Source: Aricia agestis (Eukaryota; Arthropoda; Insecta; Lepidoptera; Lycaenidae). Taken from it: a stretch of DNA of 64,000 bases. Under the pieces are notes generated by a model. The model ran no database searches. It had not been told where the DNA came from and saw nothing but the letters and a program-made list of their open reading frames with translations. Made by a program: the position numbers and the translations under genes. This document shows positions 11,111 to 20,660 of the stretch, one piece after another (positions within the stretch are counted from its first letter, which is position 1; every line of letters begins with the position of its first letter). The stretch is taken from NCBI RefSeq assembly GCF_905147365.1, contig NC_056428.1:19250001-19314000 (forward strand), read 5' to 3'.

Positions 11111-12289
11111 ACGGTGTTCTTCGTATGCAGCAAGACGTGCGATTTGCTCACACACACATACAGTGTAGTAAACCAGTAGTAAACCGCTTGGCAACTAATT
11201 ATTAAGAGGGAGCGCTGGTGCAGGTGCAGCATTAAAACGAAGAAACTATTGCCATCACGCTTCACCCTGCGCCGGCACGTGTAGGTAAGTATTGTGATAG
11301 AGACAGATACAGTAAATCGAGGTAACGTAGTCCTCTGATTCCTCCTTCAAAATAGAGCCAATCTCATTGAGATATAATTTATAGGAGAGAGCCTTATATC
11401 GGTGTATAAGCGTCAAAAGCGTGTAATATTATGTCCTTCCTACTAGGACATAACATAGGAGTCGGTCTGCATATTTCATGTAATAAAAGTGTTAATAAAG
11501 GTTTTTAGTGCACATTTTATGTTAGATATTGTTGAGTTTTGTGGTTCTGCAAAATAATAAACCATAAGAATGGCCAAAGAATGCCTCAAAAACGTGGATT
11601 TAACATTAAATACGTAAGTTTGAACAACGTTTTTTGGGCTTTTCAATCGGTATTTTTGTAAGCTAAAAAGATAATTTATAAGTTTAATAATCCCTTATTC
11701 GTGCTATATAAGGCATTAGTGCTAAAAATGTCACATCAATTAACAATTTGGCTACAAACATTGCATAGCTTTTTACATGTGTTTACGGATTCTCATTACT
11801 TGGACTATAGTTTATCGATATCATAAACTAAATGACTTTCTTTTCTGGATTGTAATGTTCTTCGAAATTATCGACGAATAGAAATATTCAAAGAAATAAA
11901 CGCACACTACTTGTATGAAAATAAGCACAAAATGGCCACGCGATGACGGGCTAAGGTTACATCTATAATACTATAATACTTCATCTATGGCCTATCTAAT
12001 ATTTTTTTTTTATAAATATCATCACGAAGAGTGGGTCTATGCCTCTACGTTTTTATTTTATCTTAAGAGCCCCGGAGACGATCAAATGGTTTGATTCAAA
12101 CCTTACGTGTTTGATGCAACCGTTTGATGTCTGTTTGAACGGTTTGTCAAACGACACTGCGCAGTTTCATTCAATACGCGCTGTCGAGTACACGTCTTGT
12201 GATGCAGAAGATGCTCTAGATTCTAGAACGAGGATCGCGATTTTCTTATCTTATGTTTATAACGTTAATGTCCTCTGTCAGAAGAGAAA
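11111..12289. other. unassigned DNA
   Basis: No convincing gene. The frame 12039-12410 runs into the family B repeat and is not taken as a gene. Confidence 0.4.
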
Positions 12290-12535
12290 AAAAAAGATAT
12301 ACGTGGGAGAGCCATGCTTCTGCACGAATGGGCCGACTCGACTGAAGAAATACCACGTTCTCCCAGAAAACCGGCGTGAAACAGCGCTTGCACTGTGTTT
12401 CGCCGAGTGAGTGAGTTTACCGGAGGCCCAATCCCCTAACCTATTCCCTTCCCTACCCTCCCCTACTCCCTTCCCATCGCTACCCTCCCCTATTACCCTA
12501 TTCCCTCTTAAAAGGCCTGCAACGCACCTGCAGCA
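12290..12535 (-). repeat. family B dispersed repeat, copy 1
   Basis: Reverse of the copies at 26345 and 42145. It reads ACGTGGGAGAGCCATGCTTC, CGCCGAGTGAGTGAG, then a run of CCCTTCCCTACCCTCCCCTA units (12420-12513), then CTCTTAAAAGGCCTGCAACG. Transcribed on the minus strand the central run is made of GGG tracts (see finding). Confidence 0.75.
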
Positions 12536-12566
12536 CGGGGTCCCGTGCTCTGCTTGCTGACCGGTC

Positions 12567-12725
12567 GTTGTAGCCTATGGCTGCCCCGTTCAAGCCAGAC
12601 GCGGGTTCGACCGGCGCGGACCTCCAACGCGGCTTATGGTCGAGGCGACCCGGTTATGCTTGATGTCTGCTGACGTGGTGCGGAGGGGCGGGGAGTGTTG
12701 ATGATGATTGATGTCCAGAAGGATG
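12567..12725. repeat. GC-rich unclassified segment
   Basis: GCCTATGGCTGCCCCGTTC and CGACCCGGTTATGCTTGATG mark a GC-rich block unlike its surroundings. It lies between two dispersed repeats and has no open frame of note, so it is probably repeat-derived. Confidence 0.35.
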
Positions 12726-12763
12726 CGTATTCTTGTCGGTGGTCACCAATTTAACGTTGTTAG

Positions 12764-12920
12764 TGGCGGCCGAAAAGGAAGATCTTCCGACCGAGCGAGA
12801 TAGCATGCTCGGTCAGGCCGAAGCCCACTGACGTCATTTCAGACGTTGTATATATCTTGCCGTTCTCCGAAACTTCGATAGCGCGATGCAGGAATGTTAG
12901 GCGAATTGTGGGTACCGCCA
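12764..12920 (-). repeat. family C repeat copy
   Basis: Reads GGCGGCCGAAAAGGAAGATC, GCATGCTCGGTCAGGCCGAA, CTTCGATAGCGCGATGCAGG, the reverse of the copy at 5612. The frame 12760-13023 across it is incidental. Confidence 0.65.
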
Positions 12921-12925
12921 CATTA

Positions 12926-13085
12926 TCTATACTTATAATAAAATCGTAGAGGTAAAATTTTTGTACATTGAAAATAAACTTGAAAAAACGAGTCAGGGGC
13001 ATAGTAGAAGAGTAATAGAACACATTTTAACTGTTTTTGAAATTTCTGTTTCTTTGTCTGTTTGTCTGTTTGTACAGGCTAATCT
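12926..13085 (+). mobile_element. Helitron-like 5' end
   Basis: Begins A|TCTATACTTATAATAAAAT and continues CGTAGAGGTAAAATTTTTGT; the same sequence reversed ends at 58280. A 5'-TC start next to a host A fits Helitrons. It runs into the GACA array, so the 3' end is not defined. Confidence 0.55.
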
Positions 13086-13098
13086 CTGAATCCGCTAC

Positions 13099-13270
13099 AG
13101 ACGGACAGACAGACGGCCAGACAGACGGACAGACAGACGGACAGACAGACGGCCAGACAGACGGACAGACAGACGGCCAGACAGACGGACAGACAGACGG
13201 ACGGACAGACAGACAGACGGACAGACAGACGGACAGACAGACGAACAGACAGACGATCAGATAGCCGGAC
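13099..13270. repeat. GACA/GACGGACA minisatellite
   Basis: About 170 bp of ACGGACAGACAG units with variants GGCCAGACAGAC. It lies at the junction of a Helitron end and family A repeat, where shorter versions of the array occur in every other family A copy. Open frames on both strands are a by-product of the 4-bp unit. Confidence 0.95.
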
Positions 13271-13333
13271 AGACAAACATCGAAGTCTTAGTAATAGGTT
13301 CCCGTTTTTACCCTTTGGGTACGGAACCCTAAT
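13271..13333 (-). repeat. family A repeat end, copy 1
   Basis: GAAGTCTTAGTAATAGG, CCCGTTTTTACCCTTTGGGT and ACGGAACCCTAA are the conserved end found in all family A copies. Confidence 0.8.
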
Positions 13334-13890
13334 AGGCCTTACTCAAAATTACCTAATTGAATTTTGAAAATAAAACCTTATGTTCGGAATTCGGACTTAA
13401 AAAATTGAAGGTATCCGTATTCCGTATACCTGTCGAATCCCCTTTGCTAGATCACCGGTGGCAAGTTTTGATAGGTCCACATGCTATGTTTGTTTTAAAG
13501 AGAAGCTCATGCTTGGTATTCATAATCTCATAAGTCTTGTTTTAAAGAGGAGAAGCATTGAATCCAACTCATTCCATAGTCGGAACACAGTCTTCATATT
13601 ATGTTTATAATGATGAAGTAGCGCTAAAGTAGTAGACTGACGCAGACCAATAATGTACGAGTCAAAAGAAGAAATTCAGAGTATTCAAAATTTCAACTTT
13701 TATGATATCATACTGTCAAATCTGGTGAATTTTGTCCCAGAATCCGAAGCGCAAAGTTAAATCCTTCTCCACAAAACCTTCTTCTGACTATGCCTATGAT
13801 ACTAAAAGTATTGGAGCGATTCAGAATTTGTAAGTTTAACATTAAATCGTAAGCTCATGGGTTAGAAGATCCGCGTCGACATTAAGTTAC
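13334..13890. other. no gene seen
   Basis: AT-rich, short frames only, no recognised repeat. Confidence 0.4.
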
Positions 13891-13894
13891 ATAA

Positions 13895-14422
13895 GGCGAC
13901 GCTTTGATAATTTGGCTGTATTTTTAAAACGTGCTTTGGCCCATCACACATTCGTACCACTGTATCTCCTGTGTCGCCAGGATCGACAGGATTATTGGCT
14001 GTAGCGATATCGATTTTTCTCAGCAATGACTAAAGCTAAGAAATTATAGTTCATTGTCAGTATTCATCATGTCTTTAAGTCAGTATTCATCATAGCATAA
14101 AACGATTAGTCAACTTTTATAACACAGAATAATCAATCAAAAAGACCTCTGTAAAAAAAGGGATTCCTATTTTTTACAGAGAGTGATTTAAGCTTCCAAA
14201 ATTTGTACATAAATTGGTTCAAGCATACACTTTTTGCCATATTATATGAAATGTATAATTATGGTTTTTAAATTACGCGACAAAAATATTTTGTCGCTAC
14301 GCCCTTTCCATTTTTTGCTGTTCCATTGCTTGTTTTCTATGAGAGGCCGGCCCGGCCTCTCATAGAAAACAAGCAATCTAAAACATATCCAACACGGTTT
14401 TTTACTTATACGCAGCGTCACT
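13895..14422. mobile_element. TTAA-type MITE, family F copy 1
   Basis: Aligns along its length with 52099-52552: GATAATTTGGCTGTA.., GCGATATCGATTTTTCTCA, AATTACGCGACAAAAATATTTTGTCGC, and right end CGCAGCGTCACTTTAA. The left end, AAGGCGACGC, is slightly diverged and TTAA survives only at the right (14423-14426). It carries a 53-bp palindrome (14325-14377) not found in copy 2. Confidence 0.78.
14325..14377. repeat. perfect 53-bp palindrome
   Basis: A 26-nt arm beginning ATTGCTTGTTTTCTATGAGA is exactly inverted after a single central base (14351). Copy 2 of the MITE has only the left half with changes, so the right half was gained here or lost there. Confidence 0.92.
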
Positions 14423-14577
14423 TTAATTGAATGCTGCGAATTTTCCGTATTTTCCCACCGCTATATGTCATCGACCAGATGTATGTACATTGTACAGTGT
14501 ACACACTAAGAGACGCGAAGAAAAGCGTTCGTTCGTATAAAGTGTACATACAGCATAATTTAATAAAAATATAAAAA

Positions 14578-15054
14578 TCGTTCAAGTGCGAGTTGGACTT
14601 GCGCACCAAGGGTTCCGTACCGTTATAAAGGGAAAGTTGCCAAAAATTTAGTTTTTTGTATGGGTATATTTATTTTAATATTTATTTTATTCTAATTAAT
14701 AATTATTATTAAAGAACAAAATATAATTAAGGATTTTGTGAATATTTCAAGCACCTAGGTCCAGTACCTGTTACGTATAATTGATTACGAGTAAAAAATG
14801 CTAAAAAAATCACGTTTGTTGTATCATTGTATGGGATGCTGTAAGCTGAATTTTATCTTGTTTTTAGTATTAATTTGACATTTGTTGATATAGCGGCAAC
14901 AGAAATACACAATCTGTGAAAATTTTAGAAAACTAGCTATATTACTGGTTCTTGAGATACATTCTGGAGACAGACAGGCGGACAGACAGACGGACAGACA
15001 TCGAGGTCCCAGTAATAGGGTCCTGTTTTTACCCTTTAGGTACAGAACCCTAAA
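14578..15054 (-). repeat. family A repeat, copy 2, near full length
   Basis: Reads TCAAGTGCGAGTTGGACTTG, GGGTTCCGTACCGT, then TTTGTTGTAT.., TAGCGGCAACAGAAATACAC, a short GACA array, and CCTGTTTTTACCCTTTAGGT..GAACCC. Short inverted GGGTTCCGTACC / GGTACAGAACCCT segments lie towards both ends. No coding capacity. Confidence 0.8.
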
Positions 15055-15266
15055 AATAAGCTCAATAATTAGTAATATGCCACCTCTCCACGTTAGCCCA
15101 TGATGAATAATTTCGCAGTGATAGTGATCATTATGGTTGTCCATCTTGAGTTTTGACACAACATAGACTAGGCATTTAAGTTATTTTAGTCTATTATCTA
15201 GTATATAAGCGTTTTGTCGATGTCTCAGTACTCCTTACAATATCTTAGAAATAAGATTACTTCTAT

Positions 15267-15623
15267 TATAATAATACTCCCCACACCGGTTTCGGTGACG
15301 GTGGCCGGTTTCATTGAAACCAGGCCAGGTACGCAGGAGTAATTTTATAGTGCCCAAGTGTGTGCGCAGTACACAAGAGCACTCTCTATTCCTTTACTCT
15401 CATAACCCAGTGGGACGGAAGACCGACACGACTGGCGAGAGATCAGGCGCAGGGCCGACTTTTTACATGTCCATCCGACGCATGGATCATTTTACTTGTC
15501 AGACAATCAGGTGATCAGCCTGCATTGTCCTAACCAAACTTGGAAATAACATGTTTCCAACGCGGGATTCGAACCCACGACCTCCGGAGTCGAGAGCGAC
15601 GTAACTACTAGACCACGGAGGCG
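15267..15623 (-). mobile_element. tRNA-derived SINE with intact target duplication
   Basis: Flanked by the exact 10-bp direct repeat TTACTTCTAT at 15257-15266 and 15624-15633. On the minus strand the head reads CGCCTCCGTGGTCTAGTAGT, then GGTTCGAATCCCGCG, a tRNA-like 5' end. The body follows (ACAATGCAGGCTGATCACCT, AAAAAGTCGGCCCTGCGCCT, CTCGCCAGTCGTGTCGGTC) and it ends in an A/T-rich TATTATTATAATA tail. Relatives are at 62340-62605 and 58317-58412. Transcribed by RNA polymerase III in principle. Confidence 0.88.
15565..15615 (-). promoter_or_regulatory. RNA polymerase III A and B boxes of the SINE
   Basis: The B box GGTTCGAATCC (15575 down to 15565) matches the consensus GGTTCGANTCC exactly. 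An A-box-like TGGTCTAGTAGT lies at 15615-15604, at the spacing usual for tRNA heads. Confidence 0.75.
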
Positions 15624-15624
15624 T

Positions 15625-15970
15625 TACTTCTATATGATATATTAAACGGTAATTTAGTAAGTCCATCTGTCAAAATTAGTCCCTATTAACGTACTCCGTC
15701 GCAGAACACGTCAAACTCCTCTATTTTAGTTCCATTTCAGTACACTAATTACGTTTTAAACTGTATTCTCACTAGAATTTTACACACAACAGAAAATTTC
15801 CGCATATTGACCCTTTTATAAAAACAAAACCATCACTTAAACCAAAAATTAAATTATAACTGCTAGAAAAATAATAAGCCTGTGTGACTGTTGGTGTTGT
15901 TAGTTAGTTTTAAACGAATTGAAATTGTACTGACTTTATTAAAAAAAAATTAATAGCCGTATCTATAATT
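15625..15970. other. no gene seen
   Basis: AT-rich gap between the SINE and the next MITE; nothing recognised. Confidence 0.4.
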
Positions 15971-16011
15971 AGGGTGGGTTGCACCAGAGGCGTGGTTATA
16001 GTTACAGTTAT

Positions 16012-17398
16012 CAAATCAAATCAAATCATTTAATTCAGGCATCAGAGGCCCATATAACAAATACCTTAAATCTAACATACATATAATTATATAATAAATA
16101 CCTTAAAACTAACATACATATTTTATATATACTTAAAAACTAACACTGTCACATTTTGCCGGCGACGTGACTCGCTTCGTTCCGGAGTCTCCCCCGGAAC
16201 CTCCGATAGACTACATCCATCGGCCAGAACTCCGGCGCCTCGAAAGTCGACAGAAGATTCGTCGGTACTCTCACCACAAAGGAGCTAAAGTTAACCTTGT
16301 GGCGAGACTGCAGACTTGGCAGCAGTCTCGTCTTTTTCTGGATGTAGTCTACGACATCCTGGACCTCCATGGACCAGTGCAGGCGGGATATGTACAGGGG
16401 CGTCGCGGGGACCTCGCTCCGCAGACGCAGCTCAGGTACATATGGTGCGGTGCCGCGATGGTTGCGGGCGGCGGGCTTCTTCCTCCTCTCCACCAGTATG
16501 AAGCCCTCCTCATCGCACCTCCTGCCTTCGTCCTTGCCAAGCCGAGAAGATTCCACCTTGCGGCTCTTCGTAGCCTTGCGGCTCTCAGTCTCGCGACTCT
16601 TCGAAGCCTTGCGGCTCTCATTCGCCCCATTAGTTTTCGCCCGCGGGGGAGGTGCGGGGCGACCAGCAACAGTCGCAAAGTTTTTCTGAGTCGCCTGAGG
16701 ACTCAGGGTCGGCGCAACCGGGAGGGGAGCGGGGGCGGGGGCGGCAGCGGCGGTGTTCGTTGACCCGTCCGATGATAATGCTGACGGGCTAAACGTGCTC
16801 GCTTGCGCGCCACGACGAGTAGTGACGAATGCGGCATCAGCATCAGGTGACCTACATATTGAATTACCACTTTTTAATTGCGATAATTCAATACGTAAGT
16901 CACTGATCGTAGACTCTGATGCCTGCAATCTACCTCGAACTCCGGCCAGCTCCTCCTTCAGGAACCTGATGTCCTTCAGTAGGCTGACGACGTCGACGTG
17001 GTCCAATGTGACGGGTGGCAGCTTGTGGAGCTCCTTTGCCACAAAAGCCGGCACCTCATCAGGATCCGTCTGCTTCAGCAGGGAGATGATGTCCTGCACG
17101 CTCCTTTCCGTTCCGTCTCTTCGTCGCGACGGCATATTCGCGCTCTGTCCGAGCGTCTCGTATAGCAGCTGCTTGCCCTTGCAAATCTCCTCGCTGGAGA
17201 AGGAGGACTTGCAGATCTGCATGATGCTGACCTCGTCCATAGTGTCGATGGCGTGCTGGATAAACGCCAGCAACTCGTTGGCCACGAGCGCCATGGTCAC
17301 GTGCAGCGGCAATGTGCCGCGCGATTCGCAAAAATATTACTTTTGCTGCGCGTGTAACGCGGAGCACGACCGGTCGCTAACTCGACGCATTACACACT
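16012..17398 (-). mobile_element. ORF2-less non-LTR retrotransposon (half-LINE)
   Basis: On the minus strand: a short GC-rich leader from about 17398, one intact ORF (17294-16149), about 137 nt of 3' UTR, and a tail of ATTTGA-like units (AAATGATTTGATTTGATTTG, ending about 16012). No reverse transcriptase or endonuclease sequence lies between the ORF and the tail. It would need proteins from a full-length relative to move. Exact target duplication is hard to call because the host MITE itself is made of GTTATAGTTA repeats. Confidence 0.75.
16149..17294 (-). CDS. LINE ORF1 protein (gag-like), 381 residues, intact
   Basis: The start ATG at 17294 sits in a strong ACCATGG context; upstream codons in the same frame have no ATG. 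Residues 1-95 (MALVANELLAFIQHA..., MPSRRRDGTERSVQDI, DPDEVPAFVAKELHKLPPV) match the N-terminus I know from lepidopteran LINE ORF1 proteins, some of which databases call 'zinc finger DNA binding protein'. Residues about 105-140 form a coiled coil (LLKDIRFLKEELAGVRGRL). A Ser/Ala/Pro linker and a basic SRKASKSRETESRK repeat follow. The last 75 residues, TPLYISRLHW...FRGRLRN, look like an RRM-type fold. No CCHC zinc knuckle is seen. Expected role: RNA-binding, ribonucleoprotein assembly for the retrotransposon. Long frames on the other strand are shadows. Confidence 0.82.
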   Translation of the reverse strand: MALVANELLAFIQHAIDTMDEVSIMQICKSSFSSEEICKGKQLLYETLGQSANMPSRRRDGTERSVQDIISLLKQTDPDEVPAFVAKELHKLPPVTLDHVDVVSLLKDIRFLKEELAGVRGRLQASESTISDLRIELSQLKSGNSICRSPDADAAFVTTRRGAQASTFSPSALSSDGSTNTAAAAPAPAPLPVAPTLSPQATQKNFATVAGRPAPPPRAKTNGANESRKASKSRETESRKATKSRKVESSRLGKDEGRRCDEEGFILVERRKKPAARNHRGTAPYVPELRLRSEVPATPLYISRLHWSMEVQDVVDYIQKKTRLLPSLQSRHKVNFSSFVVRVPTNLLSTFEAPEFWPMDVVYRRFRGRLRNEASHVAGKM

Positions 17399-17495
17399 GA
17401 TGGTCAGAGTTATGGTCAAAGTTATAGTTATAGTTAAGGCTAACTTTAACTTTAATCTTAACTTTGACCACAGAATTTGGCAGATGACAGCTGGT

Positions 17496-17860
17496 CCGAC
17501 AAGGCTTTAAATGAACGTGGGCGGGGGCGCTGCTGGTAAAGGAGAACTGTCAAAAATGGCGTTTTTGTATGATGACAGCGTTAGTTCCTTTTATCGTCAC
17601 GTTATTTAAAGACTTGTCGAGCTCAAGGTTATCGTCAAATATGGCGTCCATTATTGACTTTAACCAAAGATTTGACATTTTGCATTATAGTTAAAGTTAA
17701 AGTTATAGAGTTCCACAAGGCTGTTTATGAACGTGGCGAGAAAAGGAACTAGGCAACGCTTCTATCATACAAAAACATCATTTTTGACAGTTCTCCTTTA
17801 CCAGCAGCGCACATTGACTGACACTGACACATTCAATTAAAGCCTTGTCGTACTGTAGTT
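17496..17860. mobile_element. two inverted family N MITE units
   Basis: CGACAAGGCTTTAAATGAAC..GCTGCTGGTAAAGGAGAACT..TTTTGTATGATGACAGCG (17496-17624) is repeated inverted at 17710-17860 as CGCTTCTATCATACAAAAAC..AGTTCTCCTTTACCAGCAGC..AAAGCCTTGTCG. Each unit also has short inverted ends of its own (ACAAGGCTTT). They sit within family G copy 1 and are absent from copy 2. Confidence 0.72.
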
Positions 17861-17909
17861 AAAGTTACAGTTATACCTAAGTCAAAGTAAGTTGTTGCAA
17901 CCTCCCCTA

Positions 17910-18416
17910 ATAATTTTTACCTGACCAATGACGTAGGTCCACTACTCCACTATCTGCCTATGAATCTTTCTCTTTCTTTTTTGCTCTTTGATATGATTTG
18001 GTACATATTTATATTTTTATGTCACCAAGTGCGTACACCACTCGTTAGATTCTGCGGTTCCGGTAAAGTGCGCACAAATTGCGGCTACTTTTGGCAGTAT
18101 TATGTTTAATTTCGTCTAAAACACGGTGGTCTGTTCTAATGAAACGCGTTTATTTCATAATTGTTGTCATTTGAATTTTTGCTTATTATATCATATTTTT
18201 TTTATTAATATCATTGTATTAATATTTTTCTAAACTTTATCGGTCGTAACGTAGTGGCCGTCCCCTTACCTGTACTAAAAACAAAAATAAATTATTGAAA
18301 TTGAAAATTAAAAGCTTGTCCAGAGTAAGCAGGCTCTTTTTTTGACGAGCAATTTTATTGTGTAATACCACGCTTCAATTTTATTGAACAAGTTTATTTG
18401 ACAATTAAGTACCTAG
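17910..18416. other. no gene seen
   Basis: AT-rich. Short frames only; no recognised repeat. Confidence 0.4.
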
Positions 18417-18421
18417 GTTAA

Positions 18422-18878
18422 GGCGGGGATTAATCTCAATCAAAAACGATAACCTTGCACACAACCAAAGACCAAGCGTATACGCATCGCAATAAGATTC
18501 ATTTTAGCTTAGCATAAAACTGTAACAACTCTGGCGGATCTTCTCTATTTTTCATGTTTTTTTTAATATCTTTGGAAATAAATATTAAAAAACAAAATTG
18601 TTCGGTTAAAGAAGTTTTAATATAGATTTACTAACAATTTATTCAAATAAAATGTATAATTATCCTAGTTAATACTTATATTTCGATGAAATAGAGTTTT
18701 TTCGGAGGTAAGTTTGTAAATTAATTACAGCCAAAGTATTACGTTTTATTAAAATGTTTATGGTTTAAGGTATTTTGAATATTGTGCTTTATATCTCATA
18801 TTTTTTAACACTTCGTTATTATATTGGAACTAGGTAAACCGAAAGTCGCGGAATAACAAATTGGGGTTTATCCTCGCC
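18422..18878. mobile_element. TTAA-type MITE, family E copy 1
   Basis: TTAA at 18418-18421 and 18879-18882 bounds ends that read AGGCGGGGAT and ATCCTCGCCT. The interior (GTTCGGTTAAAGAAG, TCTTTGGAAATAAATATTAA, AATTAATTACAGCC) is shared with 47306-47780 and 56861-57187. No coding frame. TTAA flanks are the piggyBac-type signature. Confidence 0.85.
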
Positions 18879-18971
18879 TTAAGAGCGCGTGATGTTCAAT
18901 ATCAACCCTAGACGGTCAATAACAGTCAATCAAATTACGCAATATGTGATATTGCGTATCTATATAAATTA

Positions 18972-19019
18972 CTAGCTGTTGCCCACGACTTCGTGCGCGT
19001 GGACTACTATTAGTATAGA
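18972..19019 (-). mobile_element. 48-bp remnant of a Lep1-type Helitron
   Basis: Reads CTAGCTGTTGCCCACGACTT...GGACTACTATTAGTATAGA: both Helitron ends (3' hairpin and CTAG; 5' TCTATACTAATA) with almost nothing between. It is the smallest Helitron unit in the window. Confidence 0.7.
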
Positions 19020-19045
19020 TAGTATAGATTATTATTTTTTAACAA

Positions 19046-19412
19046 AAAAAAAATGAACCCGACTTCCAAGGTAAAAACAATATTCTTAAAGTGATCTAAA
19101 AAGTATGAAATAATTCTTATTATTCATTAGTTCCTTTTTGAGGTAAGTATAGTCAAAATTCGACCATACGTCAACATATTCTGTACTCAACTTTCATTCG
19201 TTTGAAGTCGGTACTAGCCTAGAACTGAGATACTTCATACTTGACATAGAACTTAGCCGGTACCGACTTCAAAAGAATGAAAATTGACTATGTTTAGTCG
19301 AATTTTGAAAAAGGCACTAATGAAGAATAAGAATTATTTCATACTTTTTAGATTATTTTAAGAATATTGTTTTTATTTTGGAAGTCGGGTTCAATTTTTT
19401 GTTAAAAATAAT
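19046..19412. repeat. family H repeat, inverted arrangement
   Basis: ACCCGACTTCCAAGGTAAAA..TATTCTTAAA..CTAAAAAGTATGAAATAATTC on the left returns inverted as GAATTATTTCATACTTTTTAG..TATTGTTTTTATTTTGGAAGTC on the right, giving a loose foldback; centre GGTACCGACTTCAAAAGAAT. Confidence 0.7.
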
Positions 19413-19507
19413 GATTTTACTCTTTTTAGTTATCTACAGTGTAGATAGAGCTTTATGCGTAGATAACCACTACGAAAGTAGTGGTTATCTACGCATTATA
19501 TAATATA

Positions 19508-19922
<415 letters not shown>

Positions 19923-20044
19923 AGATAAGATTACACATTATATTACTGTAAGCGAAATTGTGGTAAATGCTTGCAGTTACCTAAGTGTTGAAAACCGCGA
20001 AACTCGCACTTGGCCTATTTATTTTATTTAAAAAAATCCGGATT

Positions 20045-20217
20045 TTTGGATTCTCTCTCGGTTGGAAGATCTTTCTTTTCGGCCGCCACGTATTATCCCA
20101 ATTTTTTTGTTTAAATGCATGGTTACATAATCAAAGGGTAAAAACGGGACCCAATATACTTAAACATCGCTGCCTGTTCGTCTGCCTGTTTCCAGGCTGT
20201 ATCACAAGAACTTGAAA
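20045..20217. repeat. fragments of families C and A
   Basis: CGGTTGGAAGATCTTTCTTTTCGGCCGCCACG (20060-20093) is the end of family C. AAGGGTAAAAACGGGACCC then CAGGCTGTATCACAAGAACT (20135-20212) is the start of family A. GAAACTCGCACTTGGCC (about 19999) is the other end of family A. Confidence 0.65.
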
Positions 20218-20323
20218 TTCATGTTAAATAGATTTATTGTTATAAATATTTTAATTTTTATCTCATATTATAGTCACTGCGACTAAGTAAAATTTTTAGC
20301 AGGAGCAATATTCTTGCATAGTC

Positions 20324-20358
20324 GGTCTTGGTCTTGCATTTTTTGCAAGACCAAGACC
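20324..20358. repeat. short perfect hairpin
   Basis: GGTCTTGGTCTTGCA and its exact complement TGCAAGACCAAGACC are separated by five T. The stem is 15 bp. It may be a small RNA structure or replication slippage product; no context favours either. Confidence 0.8.
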
Positions 20359-20660
20359 AAGACCAATTTTGCTCATCACTAGACACCTGCAGCAAAACTT
20401 AACAAATCTAGTGCATTTCAGTAAGCACTAAATAATTATCCATGTAGTGTCCATTGCAATTGCTATAAAAAATAACCAGTGAGTAAGTGTTTTGTGTTAG
20501 TTTCAGCATTACTCATCTTTGCAGTACGTTTCCATAACCAGATGATGTTGTATTGTTGTTAATGACATTTTACTTTTAACCAGATCACTATTGTTTTAAT
20601 GACTTCCAACTGATTTGTTACTGAAAATATTACTGGATTTGTTAATATTATAACCCCACC

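Larger units (their letters stand above)
15972..17908. mobile_element. MITE family G copy 1, split by a LINE
   Basis: Left end GGGTGGGTTGCACCAGAGGC, right end GTTGTTGCAACCTCCCC, both as in the complete copy at 58999-59176. GTTATAGTTA-type subterminal repeats lie inside both ends. It is split by the LINE (16012-17398) and also holds two inverted family N units (17496-17860). Confidence 0.7.

Noticed and set aside
12039..12410. 123-codon ORF
   Set aside because: It runs into the family B repeat and its first part has no recognisable feature.
13099..13270. CRISPR-like array
   Set aside because: Regular short repeats but no unique spacers; a simple minisatellite in animal DNA.
13037..13276. ORFs of 65-75 codons on both strands
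   Set aside because: They are translations of the GACA-type minisatellite.
15550..15623. Functional tRNA gene
   Set aside because: The head has A and B boxes, but the acceptor stem does not pair properly and the sequence continues into a SINE body with a target duplication around the whole unit.
16167..17400. Several ORFs opposite or out of frame with LINE ORF1
   Set aside because: They are shadows of the GC-rich LINE ORF1; no domain is readable in them.
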